From positions 5,503 to 69,502 of the forward strand of contig NZ_JAJCIC010000027.1 in assembly GCF_020554865.1 (NCBI RefSeq): a stretch of DNA of 64,000 nucleotides, read 5' to 3'. A model generated the notes under the pieces. The model worked only from the letters and a program-made list of their open reading frames with translations. It ran no database searches and had not been told where the DNA came from. Within the stretch, counting starts at the first letter, position 1. Every line of letters begins with the position of its first letter. Origin of the DNA: Lacrimispora sp. 210928-DFI.3.58. GTDB lineage: Bacteria; Bacillota; Clostridia; Lachnospirales; Lachnospiraceae. Below are positions 17,373-25,916 of the stretch, one piece after another. The translations under genes and the position numbers were made by a program.

Positions 17373-19628
17373 TCAGCTGGAGCAGCTCTCGCACTCCTCT
17401 ACCTCCAGGGATTTGCTCCGCACATAATAGAGTGTCTTAACTCCGCACTCCCAGGCCTTGATATAAAGCCCCAGAAGCTGGCGCATCGTGTATTCGTTCG
17501 TAATATACAGGTTCACGCTCTGGGCCTGGTCAATGTGGCGCTGGCGGACTCCGGCTGCCCTGACAGTATAATCCTGATCAATGGTATAGCCGCTCTTATA
17601 AAGCCAGAAGGTCTTTGCCGTCAGCTCCGGTGCTACTCTCGGCAGGATGGCGTGCTTCTTCTCCTCCAGATAAAAGCGCTTCATCACAGGATCCAGACCC
17701 GCTGTGGTGCCCGACAGGATGCTTGTGCTGCTGGTGGGGGCCACTGCGATCAGGTAGGCATTTCTCATACCCTGACGTGCCACTGTCCGGGCCAGCTCCT
17801 TCCACTCCGGAGTGTCATATCCGCGCTCCGCAAAATACTCCCCGGTCTGCCATTTGCTGCCCTCAAAAAAGGCGTAGCTGCCCTTCTCTGCCGCCAAATT
17901 GCTGCTGGCCTTGACAGCGGCAAAATTGATGGATTCAAACACCTTGTCCGCAAAATCAAGGTGCGCCTCGCTCTCCCATTTGATCCCATGCTTTGCCAGC
18001 ATATGATGGTAGCCGCTGACTCCCAGGCCAATGCTTCTGTACCTGTGGTTGGTGATCTTCGCATAGGGCAGGGGATAGAAATTTAAGTCGATCACATTGT
18101 CCAGGGCACGGACCGCAGAGGCTGTGACATCCTCGATCTCCTGCCTGTCCGTCACATCAATATTTCCCAGGCACAGACTTGCCAGATTACACACAACAAA
18201 CTCTCCGGGCCGTGTGGTGTTTACCACCACCGTATCCCCATCCTCTGTCCGGACCTCAGTGCTTACGGTTTCCACAGGCGCCATATTCTGGGCGATCTCC
18301 GTGCACAGATTGGAGCAGTATATCATTCCTTTATGGCTGTTGGGATTCGCCCTGTTGACCGTATCCCTGTTAAAGGCGAAGGGTGTGCCTGTCTCCACCG
18401 CAGACTTCAGTATCAGCCTCACAATATCCTTTAACAGCACCAGGCGCTTCCCGATCCTGTCATCCTCCAGGCATTCCCTGTACCGCCTTTCCCACTCTTC
18501 TCCATAGAAATCCTCCAGGCACCAGCCCTTTGCCTCCATGATCTCATGAGGGCACATAAGAGCCCAGTCCTGGTTTAGGTCCTCCTTCGCCATCCGCCAG
18601 AACAGATCCGGATAGCACACTGCCGGGAAAATGTCGTGGGCCTTCATCCTGTCATCCCCATTGTTCGTCCGAAGCTGGAGAAATTCCGGCAGATCACGGT
18701 GCCAGGCATCCAGATAAACGGCTGCGGCCCCCTGGCGCATTCCCAGCTGGTCCACTGCCACTGCAGTGTCATTTACCAGCCTGATCCACCGGATCACACC
18801 TCCTGCTGCTCCCTCAAAGCCCCTTATACTGCTTCCCGTAGCTCTCACCTTACCAAAATAAAGCCCCATGCCGCCGCCAAACTTGCTGACCTTTGCAAAG
18901 CTGTCAATGCTCCTGTAGATTCCCTCCAGGCTGTCAGGCACCGTATCGATAAAGCAGCTGGAAAGCTGGTGGTAGGGCTTTCTGGCATTGGACAGGGTCG
19001 GTGTAGCCATTGTCACCTGCATTTTGCTCAGCATGTCGTAAAAACGGCCAACCCACTTCATCCGCCCTTTCCTATCTTCCCTCATAGCCAAATGGAGGGC
19101 GATCCCTAAGAACATCTCCTGGGGCGTTTCTAAGCCCTTATGGCTGTGATCGCAGATGATATACCGTTTTAATAACAGATCCAGACCAGCATAGGTGAAC
19201 AGCCGGCAGCGGCTTTCATCTATAAAACCTGCCGCCTCCTCGATCTCCTCTCTGGTGTAATGCTCCAGGATATAGGAGCCGTAGAGGCCCTTCTCCGTGA
19301 GATACTGAAGCTTCTCATAAAATCCCAAGATCCCCAGGTCATGAAGGCGCGCTTTGAGCTCTGTCTGAAATTCCAGGTACAGCAGCCTGGCAGCGATCAT
19401 CTCCCATTTGGGCGCCTCCTTTGAGGTAAGCTCCGCAGCTGCCCTGATCAGGGCCCTCAGGATATCCTCCCTGTCCATTCCCGGCTTTTCAAAGGCCCGG
19501 AAACGCTCCTGCAGCGCAGAAAGGCTGTAGGCCTCCTCCTTAAAATCATTCTCTATCTGAAGCAGACATACGGCGAGTCCCGGAATCCCAAGGCTGTCTG
19601 CCCATTCCTTTCTTTCATCCCTATCCAT
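17373..19628 (-). CDS. nrdA: Class I ribonucleotide reductase alpha subunit
   Basis: The 751-residue protein contains the substrate-site and radical cysteines: SSCFIDTV, IYCSNLCTEIAQ (thiyl Cys and Glu), CNLASLCLGN, the radical-transfer pair in KTLYYVRS and a C-terminal redox pair CESCSS. The N-terminus lacks a recognisable VxKRDG ATP-cone, so activity control by dATP may be absent or altered. AGGAG lies 15 bases before the ATG, unusually far. The long upstream region holds a strongly folded element (19664-19819). Confidence 0.93.
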   Translation of the reverse strand: MDRDERKEWADSLGIPGLAVCLLQIENDFKEEAYSLSALQERFRAFEKPGMDREDILRALIRAAAELTSKEAPKWEMIAARLLYLEFQTELKARLHDLGILGFYEKLQYLTEKGLYGSYILEHYTREEIEEAAGFIDESRCRLFTYAGLDLLLKRYIICDHSHKGLETPQEMFLGIALHLAMREDRKGRMKWVGRFYDMLSKMQVTMATPTLSNARKPYHQLSSCFIDTVPDSLEGIYRSIDSFAKVSKFGGGMGLYFGKVRATGSSIRGFEGAAGGVIRWIRLVNDTAVAVDQLGMRQGAAAVYLDAWHRDLPEFLQLRTNNGDDRMKAHDIFPAVCYPDLFWRMAKEDLNQDWALMCPHEIMEAKGWCLEDFYGEEWERRYRECLEDDRIGKRLVLLKDIVRLILKSAVETGTPFAFNRDTVNRANPNSHKGMIYCSNLCTEIAQNMAPVETVSTEVRTEDGDTVVVNTTRPGEFVVCNLASLCLGNIDVTDRQEIEDVTASAVRALDNVIDLNFYPLPYAKITNHRYRSIGLGVSGYHHMLAKHGIKWESEAHLDFADKVFESINFAAVKASSNLAAEKGSYAFFEGSKWQTGEYFAERGYDTPEWKELARTVARQGMRNAYLIAVAPTSSTSILSGTTAGLDPVMKRFYLEEKKHAILPRVAPELTAKTFWLYKSGYTIDQDYTVRAAGVRQRHIDQAQSVNLYITNEYTMRQLLGLYIKAWECGVKTLYYVRSKSLEVEECESCSS

Positions 19629-19663
19629 GTGTTGTATCGATTTCTCCTCTGATGCGTATTTTT

Positions 19664-19819
19664 TGTAATAGCTCAGACGGCGGGGAAATCTATGAAAAAA
19701 TAGCCGTCAAGCTTGCTTGTAAGGCCATTTTTTCATAGATTTCCACATCGGATGGACATCCGATGCTTCTTGTCCGGCCTAGCCGGGCAAGAAGATCCCC
19801 CGCCTGTTACTATTTTTTT
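19664..19819. repeat. Compact multi-hairpin intergenic element
   Basis: Three hairpins follow each other with almost no linker. Hairpin i (19684-19744) has perfect 18-bp arms GGAAATCTATGAAAAAAT plus GCC/GGC. Hairpin ii (19746-19765) has arms CATCGGATG/CATCCGATG. Hairpin iii (19766-19794) has arms CTTCTTG and CCGGC, with a T-G wobble. GGCGG (19679-19683) and CCGCC (19800-19804) close all three into a junction, and weaker AATAG/CTATT arms and a plus-strand T-run (19813-19819) lie outside. It is upstream of nrdA and before the yitT promoter. Confidence 0.75.
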
Positions 19820-19910
19820 CTATATGATTATAAAACATATATTTTGTGGGAACAAGGTATATTTTTCTGCCACAGCTTTTTCCTTGTAGCAGTTTCAGTA
19901 AAAAAGGTGA

Positions 19911-19939
19911 TTGCACTTGTGGCTGATTTTGCTTATGAT
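19911..19939 (+). promoter_or_regulatory. Sigma-70-type promoter of the yitT gene
   Basis: TTGCAC and TATGAT are separated by exactly 17 bases. Transcription would start near 19946, giving a leader of about 77 bases. Confidence 0.75.
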
Positions 19940-19998
19940 GAGAATATACAAAATTAACAATTCTATAACAGTGACAAAGGGGTCACAAAGGGGGTAAA

Positions 19999-20014
19999 CC
20001 TTCCTGGCGGAAGG
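19999..20014 (+). other. Hairpin in the yitT leader next to the ribosome site
   Basis: CCTTCC-TGGC-GGAAGG forms a tight 6-bp stem that ends at the start of the weak GCAGGGA ribosome site before the ATG. A second small stem (GTGAC/GTCAC) precedes it. It could tune translation; no known riboswitch is recognised. Confidence 0.5.
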
Positions 20015-20022
20015 CAGGGATT

Positions 20023-20886
20023 ATGAGAGAAATCAAGAACCCGTTTTGGCGGATTGCCGCCGAATACGGCATCATAACAATTAGCATCTGGATCATGGTA
20101 ATCGGGATTTACTTTTTTAAATTTCCCAATCATTTTGCATTTGGAGGGATCACAGGTTTTTCCACTGTTGTCAGTGAGATCACCCATTGGTCTGCCAGTG
20201 ATTTTACCTCCATTGTGAATACGTTACTGCTTGTTCTGGGATTTCTGTTCCTGGGCAGGGACTTCGGGCTTCGGACAGTGTATGCCACTATGGTGATGTC
20301 CATCAGCCTCTCTCTTCTGGAGCGTCTCTGTCCCTTAAGCCGGCCGCTGACAACTGAGCCTTTATTGGAGCTTATGTTTGCCATTTTCCTCCCTGCTGTC
20401 GGAACAGCGATCCTGTTCAATATCGGCGCATCCAGCGGCGGAACGGATATCATCGCCATGATCCTGAAGAAGCACACCAGCCTGAATATCGGAACCGTGC
20501 TGATGCTGGTGGATGTGGCCGCAGTGGCCTCCTCCTTCTTTATTTTTGGACCTGAGACAGGACTTTTCTCCACCATCGGTCTTGCCGCAAAATCTCTGGT
20601 GATCGACAATGTGATCGAGAGCATTAATCTGTGCAAATGCTTTAATATCATCTGCGATGACCCGGATCCGATCTGCGATTACATTATCAATACACTGCAC
20701 CGCAGCGCCACGATCTACCGCGCCCAGGGTGCATTCAGCCACCATGACAAGACCGTCATCATGACTACCATGAAGCGGAGCCAGGCACTGAAGCTGCGCA
20801 ATTACATACGCGGTGTGGAGCCAACTGCATTTATGCTGATCTCCAACTCCAGTGAGATCATCGGAAAGGGCTTCCTGACAAATTAA
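20023..20886 (+). CDS. YitT family membrane protein with DUF2179 domain
   Basis: The 287-residue protein has five or six N-terminal membrane helices with the YitT signatures FGGITGFSTVVSEIT and NIGASSGGTDIIAMILKK, then a cytoplasmic C-terminal DUF2179 domain (about 215-287, including AQGAFSHHDKTVIMTT). The family is widespread in Bacillota and is thought to act in transport; no substrate is established. The gene has its own promoter and terminator and stands alone before rpoN. Confidence 0.88.
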   Translation: MREIKNPFWRIAAEYGIITISIWIMVIGIYFFKFPNHFAFGGITGFSTVVSEITHWSASDFTSIVNTLLLVLGFLFLGRDFGLRTVYATMVMSISLSLLERLCPLSRPLTTEPLLELMFAIFLPAVGTAILFNIGASSGGTDIIAMILKKHTSLNIGTVLMLVDVAAVASSFFIFGPETGLFSTIGLAAKSLVIDNVIESINLCKCFNIICDDPDPICDYIINTLHRSATIYRAQGAFSHHDKTVIMTTMKRSQALKLRNYIRGVEPTAFMLISNSSEIIGKGFLTN

Positions 20887-20909
20887 AACCAATCTGATCT
20901 TACTTGCGT

Positions 20910-20951
20910 CCGGCCGTATTATCACAGCAGATATCACGGCCGGATATTTTT
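20910..20951 (+). terminator. Intrinsic terminator of the yitT gene
   Basis: CCGGCCGT pairs with ACGGCCGG across an 18-base loop, followed by ATATTTTT. Confidence 0.75.
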
Positions 20952-21005
20952 ATGAAAAGGGCGTCTGCGAAAGGTTTTGGGGTGCTTGGACCCGGTTTAC
21001 AGCTA

Positions 21006-21034
21006 TTGTCTCATGCCGTCTCCTGTGCTATAAT
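21006..21034 (+). promoter_or_regulatory. Sigma-70-type promoter of rpoN
   Basis: TTGTCT and a perfect TATAAT are 17 bases apart. The -10 box covers the only upstream in-frame start-like codon at 21034, which therefore cannot be translated, supporting the rpoN start at 21082. Confidence 0.8.
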
Positions 21035-21081
21035 TGTATCAGTGCAGATACAAAGGATACCAAAGAAAGAGGGAACTCATT

Positions 21082-22467
21082 ATGGATTTAAAATTGCAGA
21101 TGAAACAGTCACAGGTACTGTCACAGCGCATGATACAGTCTGCCGAAATATTGCAAATGACCTCTCAGGAGCTTAATACATATATCAGTGAATTGGCCCT
21201 GGAAAATCCGGTGATCGACATGGTAGAGCCCGCCTCCGGCAGTGAACAGCAGGAATCCATCGAACAGCAGCAGTGGCTCAATTCCTTCAGGGAGGAGACC
21301 TATTACCTCTACCAGCGCCAGAACAATGACGATGATTATGACTTTAAAAACAGCTGGAATATTGACACGGACACCGGTGAAACTCTCCAGGACTATCTGT
21401 GGTCCCAGCTCATCACAGAGGCCTTTTCCGAGCAGGAGGCCGGAATACTCAAATATATGCTGGAATGTCTTGACAGCAAGGGCTATCTCAGCGAATCCAC
21501 TGCGGATATCGCTGCCTCCACAGGCGCCGAGGAAAGCCTTATCCTGGACCTGCTTGAGGATCTGCAGAATCTGGATCCGGCAGGTGTCTGTGCCCGCAAT
21601 CTGGAGGAGTGCTTAAAGCTGCAGCTTGCCCGCCGCGAAATGCTGACGCCAAAGCTGGAGGCGATCATTGACAGCTGCCTTGAACTGGTAGCCAAAAATC
21701 AGATACCGGCCATTGCAAGGAAGCTGCGCTTATCCCCTGCGGAGGCCGCAGGCTACTGCCAGATCATCAAATCCCTAAATCCCAAACCCGGCGTATCCTT
21801 CAGCAGCAGGGACCAGCTCCGCTACATCATTCCCGATGTCACCATTGTGAAATTTAAGGAGCATTTCGATATCCTGTTAAATGAATCCATGTATCCTGGT
21901 ATTGAGGTGAACAGCTATTACCGCCAGATGAATCAGAATCCCGATTCCCCGGAATTAAAGGACTATCTTGACACAAAGATACGCCAGGCAGAATGGATCA
22001 AGCAGTGCATCTCCCAGAGGAGCAAGACAATGATGGAGGTATCAAAGGCCATTTTGGAGCGGCAGGAGGCCTTCTTTGCCTATGGTCCCAGCCATCTGGT
22101 TCCCCTCCGCCTGGTTGATATTGCCGACATGCTGGGCGTCCACGAGTCCACCGTCAGCCGTGCTGTCAGCAAGAAATATTTACAGTGCTCCTGGGGCGTA
22201 TATCCCATGAACTTTTTCTTTTCCAGAGAGGTTGCCTCCAGAAAGAGCTCCTCCGGCTCCTCCGACACCCGGTCCATGACATCTGCCCATGTAAAGGAGG
22301 CTCTAAAGGCTATTATTAAGGAGGAGGACAAAAAAAAGCCCTTCAGCGACCGCATGCTCAGCGAAAAGCTGGCGGAAAAGGGCATATCCATTTCCCGCCG
22401 CACAGTTGCAAAATACAGGGAGGAGGAGGGCATCTCCGATGCCAGCGGCCGGAAGGAATACGTATAA
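21082..22467 (+). CDS. rpoN: RNA polymerase sigma-54 factor
   Basis: The product (461 residues) shows the Gln-rich region I (LQMKQSQVLSQRMIQSAEIL), a core-binding middle region, the DNA-binding helix-turn-helix (VDIADMLGVHESTVSRAVS) and near the C-terminus the RpoN box (ISRRTVAKYREEEG). AGAGGGAA precedes the ATG. Sigma-54 directs polymerase to -24/-12 promoters and requires an AAA+ activator; the LevR-type activator and a matching promoter occur in the same window. The gene is followed by a tRNA cluster. Confidence 0.96.
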   Translation: MDLKLQMKQSQVLSQRMIQSAEILQMTSQELNTYISELALENPVIDMVEPASGSEQQESIEQQQWLNSFREETYYLYQRQNNDDDYDFKNSWNIDTDTGETLQDYLWSQLITEAFSEQEAGILKYMLECLDSKGYLSESTADIAASTGAEESLILDLLEDLQNLDPAGVCARNLEECLKLQLARREMLTPKLEAIIDSCLELVAKNQIPAIARKLRLSPAEAAGYCQIIKSLNPKPGVSFSSRDQLRYIIPDVTIVKFKEHFDILLNESMYPGIEVNSYYRQMNQNPDSPELKDYLDTKIRQAEWIKQCISQRSKTMMEVSKAILERQEAFFAYGPSHLVPLRLVDIADMLGVHESTVSRAVSKKYLQCSWGVYPMNFFFSREVASRKSSSGSSDTRSMTSAHVKEALKAIIKEEDKKKPFSDRMLSEKLAEKGISISRRTVAKYREEEGISDASGRKEYV

Positions 22468-22498
22468 TTGAAAAAACAAAAAATTTTCGAAAAACATA

Positions 22499-22527
22499 TT
22501 GACATTTTCCTGAAAACCAGGTAAAAT
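22499..22527 (+). promoter_or_regulatory. Promoter of the tRNA cluster
   Basis: A perfect TTGACA, 17-base spacer and TAAAAT lie about 45 bases upstream of tRNA-Phe, a strong vegetative promoter as expected for stable RNA. Confidence 0.85.
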
Positions 22528-22571
22528 ATGACCGTTGTCGTTGATGAGGAAGTTTCTTCTTCAAGACAGAT

Positions 22572-22644
<73 letters not shown>

Positions 22645-22667
22645 CTGCCGGAAATACCCGGTGAAAC

Positions 22668-22738
22668 GCAGGTGTAGTTCAATGGTAGAACACTAGCCTT
22701 CCAAGCTAGATACGTGGGTTCGATTCCCATCACCTGCT
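22668..22738 (+). tRNA. tRNA-Gly (anticodon TCC)
   Basis: Cloverleaf with acceptor arms GCAGGTG/CACCTGC, anticodon loop CTTCCAA and T-arm GGGTTCGATTCCC. The discriminator base is T, as usual for this tRNA. CCA is not encoded. Confidence 0.96.
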
Positions 22739-22747
22739 TTGTAATAT

Positions 22748-22819
22748 GCGCGAGTGGCTCAGGGGTGGAGCACCACCTTGCCAAGGTGGGGGCCGCGGGT
22801 TCGAATCCCGTCTCGCGCT
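22748..22819 (+). tRNA. tRNA-Gly (anticodon GCC)
   Basis: Cloverleaf with acceptor arms GCGCGAG/CTCGCGC, anticodon loop TTGCCAA and T-arm GGGTTCGAATCCC. It lies next to a tyrosine-recombinase remnant, as expected when a tRNA gene has served as an integration site, although no att duplication is visible. Confidence 0.96.
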
Positions 22820-22832
22820 CTCGTTGAATAGT

Positions 22833-22868
22833 GGAGAACCTTGATTTTATCAGGGTTCTCCGCTTTTT
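22833..22868 (+). terminator. Terminator of the tRNA cluster
   Basis: GGAGAACCTTGAT pairs over 13 bp with ATCAGGGTTCTCC (one wobble), loop TTT, followed by GCTTTTT. Confidence 0.9.
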
Positions 22869-22901
22869 CATTTTGTACTTTTGTACTACAGTGTACTACA
22901 A

Positions 22902-23291
22902 CTAAATTGCTTGTGCTTTCAGCTTATAAGTTTGTTCATCAGAATTTGAATTAAACAAGTAAGTCAATGTAGTAGACAAATGTTTATGTCCTAAATCCTG
23001 ACGAATTGCATCAAGAGGTACTCCAGCAGCATCCAATCTACTAGCATAGGTCTTACGGAGTTTATGACTGCTCTTTGTAGGTGCTCCGATTCTCTCTGCA
23101 TATTTCTCAAGTACATAATTGACTTGCCTTTCCCTGAGTCGTTCTCCATCTCTAGTAAAGATGTAACCCTTTCGATCTGGCAGTTTCCTCAACACTTCCT
23201 CTTTAATCTGTCTCAGAAGATGATCCTGTGGAATCATAGAATCTATATCCAGAATTACCATCTGGATTTGTTCGTTCTGTTTTCCCATCAT
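22902..23291 (-). pseudogene. Tyrosine-recombinase C-terminal remnant fused to an IS1182-like transposase start
   Basis: The frame encodes about 129 residues. The first 30 or so (MMGKQNEQIQMVILDIDSM ... PQDHLLRQI) look like the N-terminus of IS1182-family transposases. From about residue 35 on it is the C-terminal catalytic part of a phage-type integrase (SSHKLRKTYASRL, IRQDLGHKHLSTTLTYLF, with the His-x-x-Arg, Gly-His and Tyr motifs), but the first catalytic Arg and the core N-terminus are missing. It cannot be a working recombinase. The ATG at 23291 follows a GGGAGG ribosome site that belongs to the IS part. Confidence 0.8.
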
Positions 23292-23346
23292 AAAAATGAC
23301 CTCCCACAATTGATATAATAATTATACCATACAGGAGGTCATTTTT
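23292..23346 (-). promoter_or_regulatory. 13-bp inverted repeat framing a promoter and ribosome site
   Basis: Arms AAAAATGACCTCC and GGAGGTCATTTTT are perfect complements. Between them the minus strand carries TATAAT, and the proximal arm contains the ribosome site of the transposase start. RNA entering from outside would fold this arm away, whereas RNA starting inside would lack the distal arm. Confidence 0.65.
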
Positions 23347-23454
23347 CTTTAGTTTGTCAACAGGTCCTTTTCTTCACACACTCCCTTTTTTGCAGCCTGT
23401 TCACTGCGCGTCTTCATTTTGGAATGAAAACTTGCCAAATGCAGACGGTATTTC

Positions 23455-23826
23455 CTACCTGTTATTCATATACATAATGATATCTTTACACAAATTCCTT
23501 GATAATTCCAGTACCAGCTCTTTCTTCTCCACAGAAAACTCGTTAAAATGTATCCCGCACACAGCTACAACATTTCTCTGAACTTCCGCGCTTATCTGTT
23601 TTGCGAAGTATTCTGCAACCATGCCGTCTCTGTGTCCCGGAATATTAAACACGGAAGCCGTAGATTTACCTGATACCGTACATTCCATTCCCTGGTGCGG
23701 AATCCCTATGGCTGCTGCACCAATATGAGGCCTGTCGCCTCCGGTGACTGCGATCAGCCAGTCTTCACCTAACAGCTGCACTACCGCCTCCAGCTCCACA
23801 TTATCCCTTCTTGCTAAAAAGATCAT
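23455..23826 (-). CDS. LpdD-like protein (UbiD-associated prenyl-flavin chaperone family)
   Basis: The 123-residue protein matches the LpdD-like type by WLIAVTGGDRPHIGAAAIG, STASVFNIPGHRD and VVAVCGIHFNEFS. LpdD accompanies the gallate decarboxylase LpdC (a UbiD) and LpdB (a UbiX) in lactobacilli, and is proposed to help deliver the prenylated FMN cofactor. Here it starts two bases after the UbiX stop, in the same order. The distinct small BsdD/VdcD subunit of Bacillus phenolic acid decarboxylase is a different protein. It is the last gene of the series. Confidence 0.75.
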   Translation of the reverse strand: MIFLARRDNVELEAVVQLLGEDWLIAVTGGDRPHIGAAAIGIPHQGMECTVSGKSTASVFNIPGHRDGMVAEYFAKQISAEVQRNVVAVCGIHFNEFSVEKKELVLELSRNLCKDIIMYMNNR

Positions 23827-23828
23827 TC

Positions 23829-24401
23829 CTACTCACATCCGTTTCCATTCCACCGATGGTAACACTCATTCTTTATTCCCAGCATATCCAGCATTTTTCC
23901 GACTACCTGCTGTTCCATATCCTCAATGGTATGTGGACTGTGGTAGTATGTCATCACCGGCGGGAGGATCACAGCTCCCATCTCCGTCAATGTAAGCATA
24001 TTCCGCAGGTGAATAGCACTTATAGGAGTCTCCCTGACTACAAGGATCAACTTTCTCCGTTCCTTCAGCATCACATCTGCCGCCCGGAGAAGAAGATTGT
24101 CCGAATAGCCGCAGGCGATCCCCGCCAGAGTTTTCATGCTGCATGGCACAACGATCATTCCATCGGATCGGAAGCTTCCGCTGGCTATGGATGCACCAAT
24201 GCGGTCCCGCTCATGGTATACATCCGCCAGCGCCCGAATCTCCTCTAATGACAGCCTGGTTTCCTCCCTGGCTGTCAGCTCTGCACCTCTTGTCATCACA
24301 AGATGAGTCTCTGCCTCATTTACTGTCCGAAGTACAGTGAGAAGGCGGATAGCCAGCGGGATTCCTGATGCCCCGCTAATCCCAACCACTATCTTTTTCA
24401 T
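23829..24401 (-). CDS. ubiX: UbiX flavin prenyltransferase
   Basis: The product (190 residues) has the flavoprotein fold with GISGASGIPLAIRLL at the N-terminus and the family signature VVPCSMKTLAGIACGYSDNL plus RKLILVVRETP. UbiX attaches a dimethylallyl unit to FMN to make prenyl-FMN, the cofactor of UbiD decarboxylases. ATG at 24401 is chosen because AGGAGAG lies seven bases upstream and its ATGA overlaps the ubiD stop, giving translational coupling. Confidence 0.93.
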   Translation of the reverse strand: MKKIVVGISGASGIPLAIRLLTVLRTVNEAETHLVMTRGAELTAREETRLSLEEIRALADVYHERDRIGASIASGSFRSDGMIVVPCSMKTLAGIACGYSDNLLLRAADVMLKERRKLILVVRETPISAIHLRNMLTLTEMGAVILPPVMTYYHSPHTIEDMEQQVVGKMLDMLGIKNECYHRWNGNGCE

Positions 24402-25876
24402 TCTTTTCTCTCCTGGACCCATTTATTGGGATCCACTTCCATAAAGGGCGCTCTCTTAAAGCGGTCTTTTAGTGCAAAGGGGACAGTACAGTCAAAGATG
24501 GTTTTACAGGATATGCCCTTTTCCCAAATACTTTCCGAATAATCCGGACTACTGGACGGATCCAGAGGATGACACCGTACTCCAGGAATGGTTATAATGT
24601 CCTTATCTCCCTGAAATCTGGTATTCATAGCCCACAAAACATCATTTGTATCAAAAATATCCACATCCTCATCAACCAGGATAATATGCTTCAGCTCCGG
24701 AAAGGCGGAAAACGCCAGCAGCGCCGCCTGCCTCTGCCTTCCTTCATCCGTATGATCCCTCTTTCTAAACTGTAGAACCGCCATGTACTTTCCCCCACCT
24801 GAACGATGAGCATAAATACCTGTAAGGCGTCCCGGCATTGCCTTTTCAATCATTCCATATATGCTGGCCTCTGTTGGAAGCCCAGCCATATTAACATGCT
24901 CCTCTGATGGCCCTATACATGTCTGCATGATCGGATGTTTTCGCATCGTCACAGCTTTTACCTCTATCTGCCGGCACTCACTGCTGGCCGGTCCGTTATA
25001 TCCCGGAAACTCCGGCATGGCATATCCGGTATGGCTGTACTGGTCTTCCGAGATCATTACTCCTGGTGTGATCACTCCTTCGATCACATACTCTGCATTG
25101 GCAATGGCATTTTCCTTAATGGACACGCAGGGAACTAGTTTCACAGCTTCCCCTCTTAAGGCCCCGGCAATGGATAGCTCATTAAAGCCAAGGGGAGTCG
25201 TAGGCGGTTCAAAGCAAGACAGGATCTCGATTGCCGGATCCACACCGATTGAAATAGAGATCGGCAAGGGCTGGTTCAATTCAGAAGCCCTGTCTGCCAT
25301 GGCCCCAATATGTCTTGATCCCGGCATCAAAAAGATGGACATTTTATCTTTTCCCTGTAAACAGATCCGATGGATTGTCACATCGCTGACGCCTGTATCC
25401 GGATGGGTCGCATAACACATTCCCATTGTAATAAATGGTCCTGCGTCAATAGGTGTATTCGTGGGAGCAGGAACCAGCTTACGCAGGTCAAATCCTGGTT
25501 CCTCCACCCGGTATACCATCTCCTGGCACTCTGCCGGCCCCTGTACCACTACGGGGGGGATCGGATTGTTTACACACTCATAGATCCTTTTAGGCAACTC
25601 TAACTCCGTACAGTCAAAAAAGGCTGCAACCCTTTTCCTGCTGGCTAAAAGGCCGATCAGAACCCTCGCTCCCGGCATACCTTCGATCCGATGAAACATC
25701 ATCGCAGGCCCATCAACTGTTGTAGGCCTTTTTACTGTTCCTCCCGCTCCCACATAACGGTATACACCTGCCAGCTCTGCCTCTGCCCTGACAGGGACAG
25801 CTGTTTCTATCAGCTGTCCCGGCATGCCTTCCAGCAGCTTTAAGGCGGATCTTAAATCTCTTACTCCATTTCCCAT
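24398..25876 (-). CDS. ubiD: UbiD family prenyl-FMN-dependent decarboxylase
   Basis: The 492-residue protein is a full-length UbiD-type enzyme, with the conserved pFMN/metal-binding core around VTIHRICLQGKDKMSIF, LPISISIGVDPAIEILSC, the Glu-rich NAEYVIEGVI and TTPLGFNELSIAGALRG. It should reversibly decarboxylate an aromatic or alpha,beta-unsaturated acid. Grouping with UbiX and an LpdD-like protein resembles gallate or protocatechuate decarboxylase sets, but the upstream TRAP and oxidoreductase genes suggest that the true substrate is formed from an imported acid. A hairpin separates it from the oxidoreductase gene. Confidence 0.93.
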   Translation of the reverse strand: MGNGVRDLRSALKLLEGMPGQLIETAVPVRAEAELAGVYRYVGAGGTVKRPTTVDGPAMMFHRIEGMPGARVLIGLLASRKRVAAFFDCTELELPKRIYECVNNPIPPVVVQGPAECQEMVYRVEEPGFDLRKLVPAPTNTPIDAGPFITMGMCYATHPDTGVSDVTIHRICLQGKDKMSIFLMPGSRHIGAMADRASELNQPLPISISIGVDPAIEILSCFEPPTTPLGFNELSIAGALRGEAVKLVPCVSIKENAIANAEYVIEGVITPGVMISEDQYSHTGYAMPEFPGYNGPASSECRQIEVKAVTMRKHPIMQTCIGPSEEHVNMAGLPTEASIYGMIEKAMPGRLTGIYAHRSGGGKYMAVLQFRKRDHTDEGRQRQAALLAFSAFPELKHIILVDEDVDIFDTNDVLWAMNTRFQGDKDIITIPGVRCHPLDPSSSPDYSESIWEKGISCKTIFDCTVPFALKDRFKRAPFMEVDPNKWVQERKE

Positions 25877-25916
25877 TCTCTTCTCCTTACTTAAAATGAA
25901 GATATCTGTATATTCA

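Noticed and set aside
19820..19870. NrdR box upstream of nrdA
   Set aside because: An ACAAAATATATGTTTT-like stretch resembles one box, but it matches only about 12 of 16 positions and no second box at the usual spacing was found.
22902..23309. Functional integrase gene
   Set aside because: The first catalytic Arg and the N-terminal half are missing, and the start belongs to a transposase.
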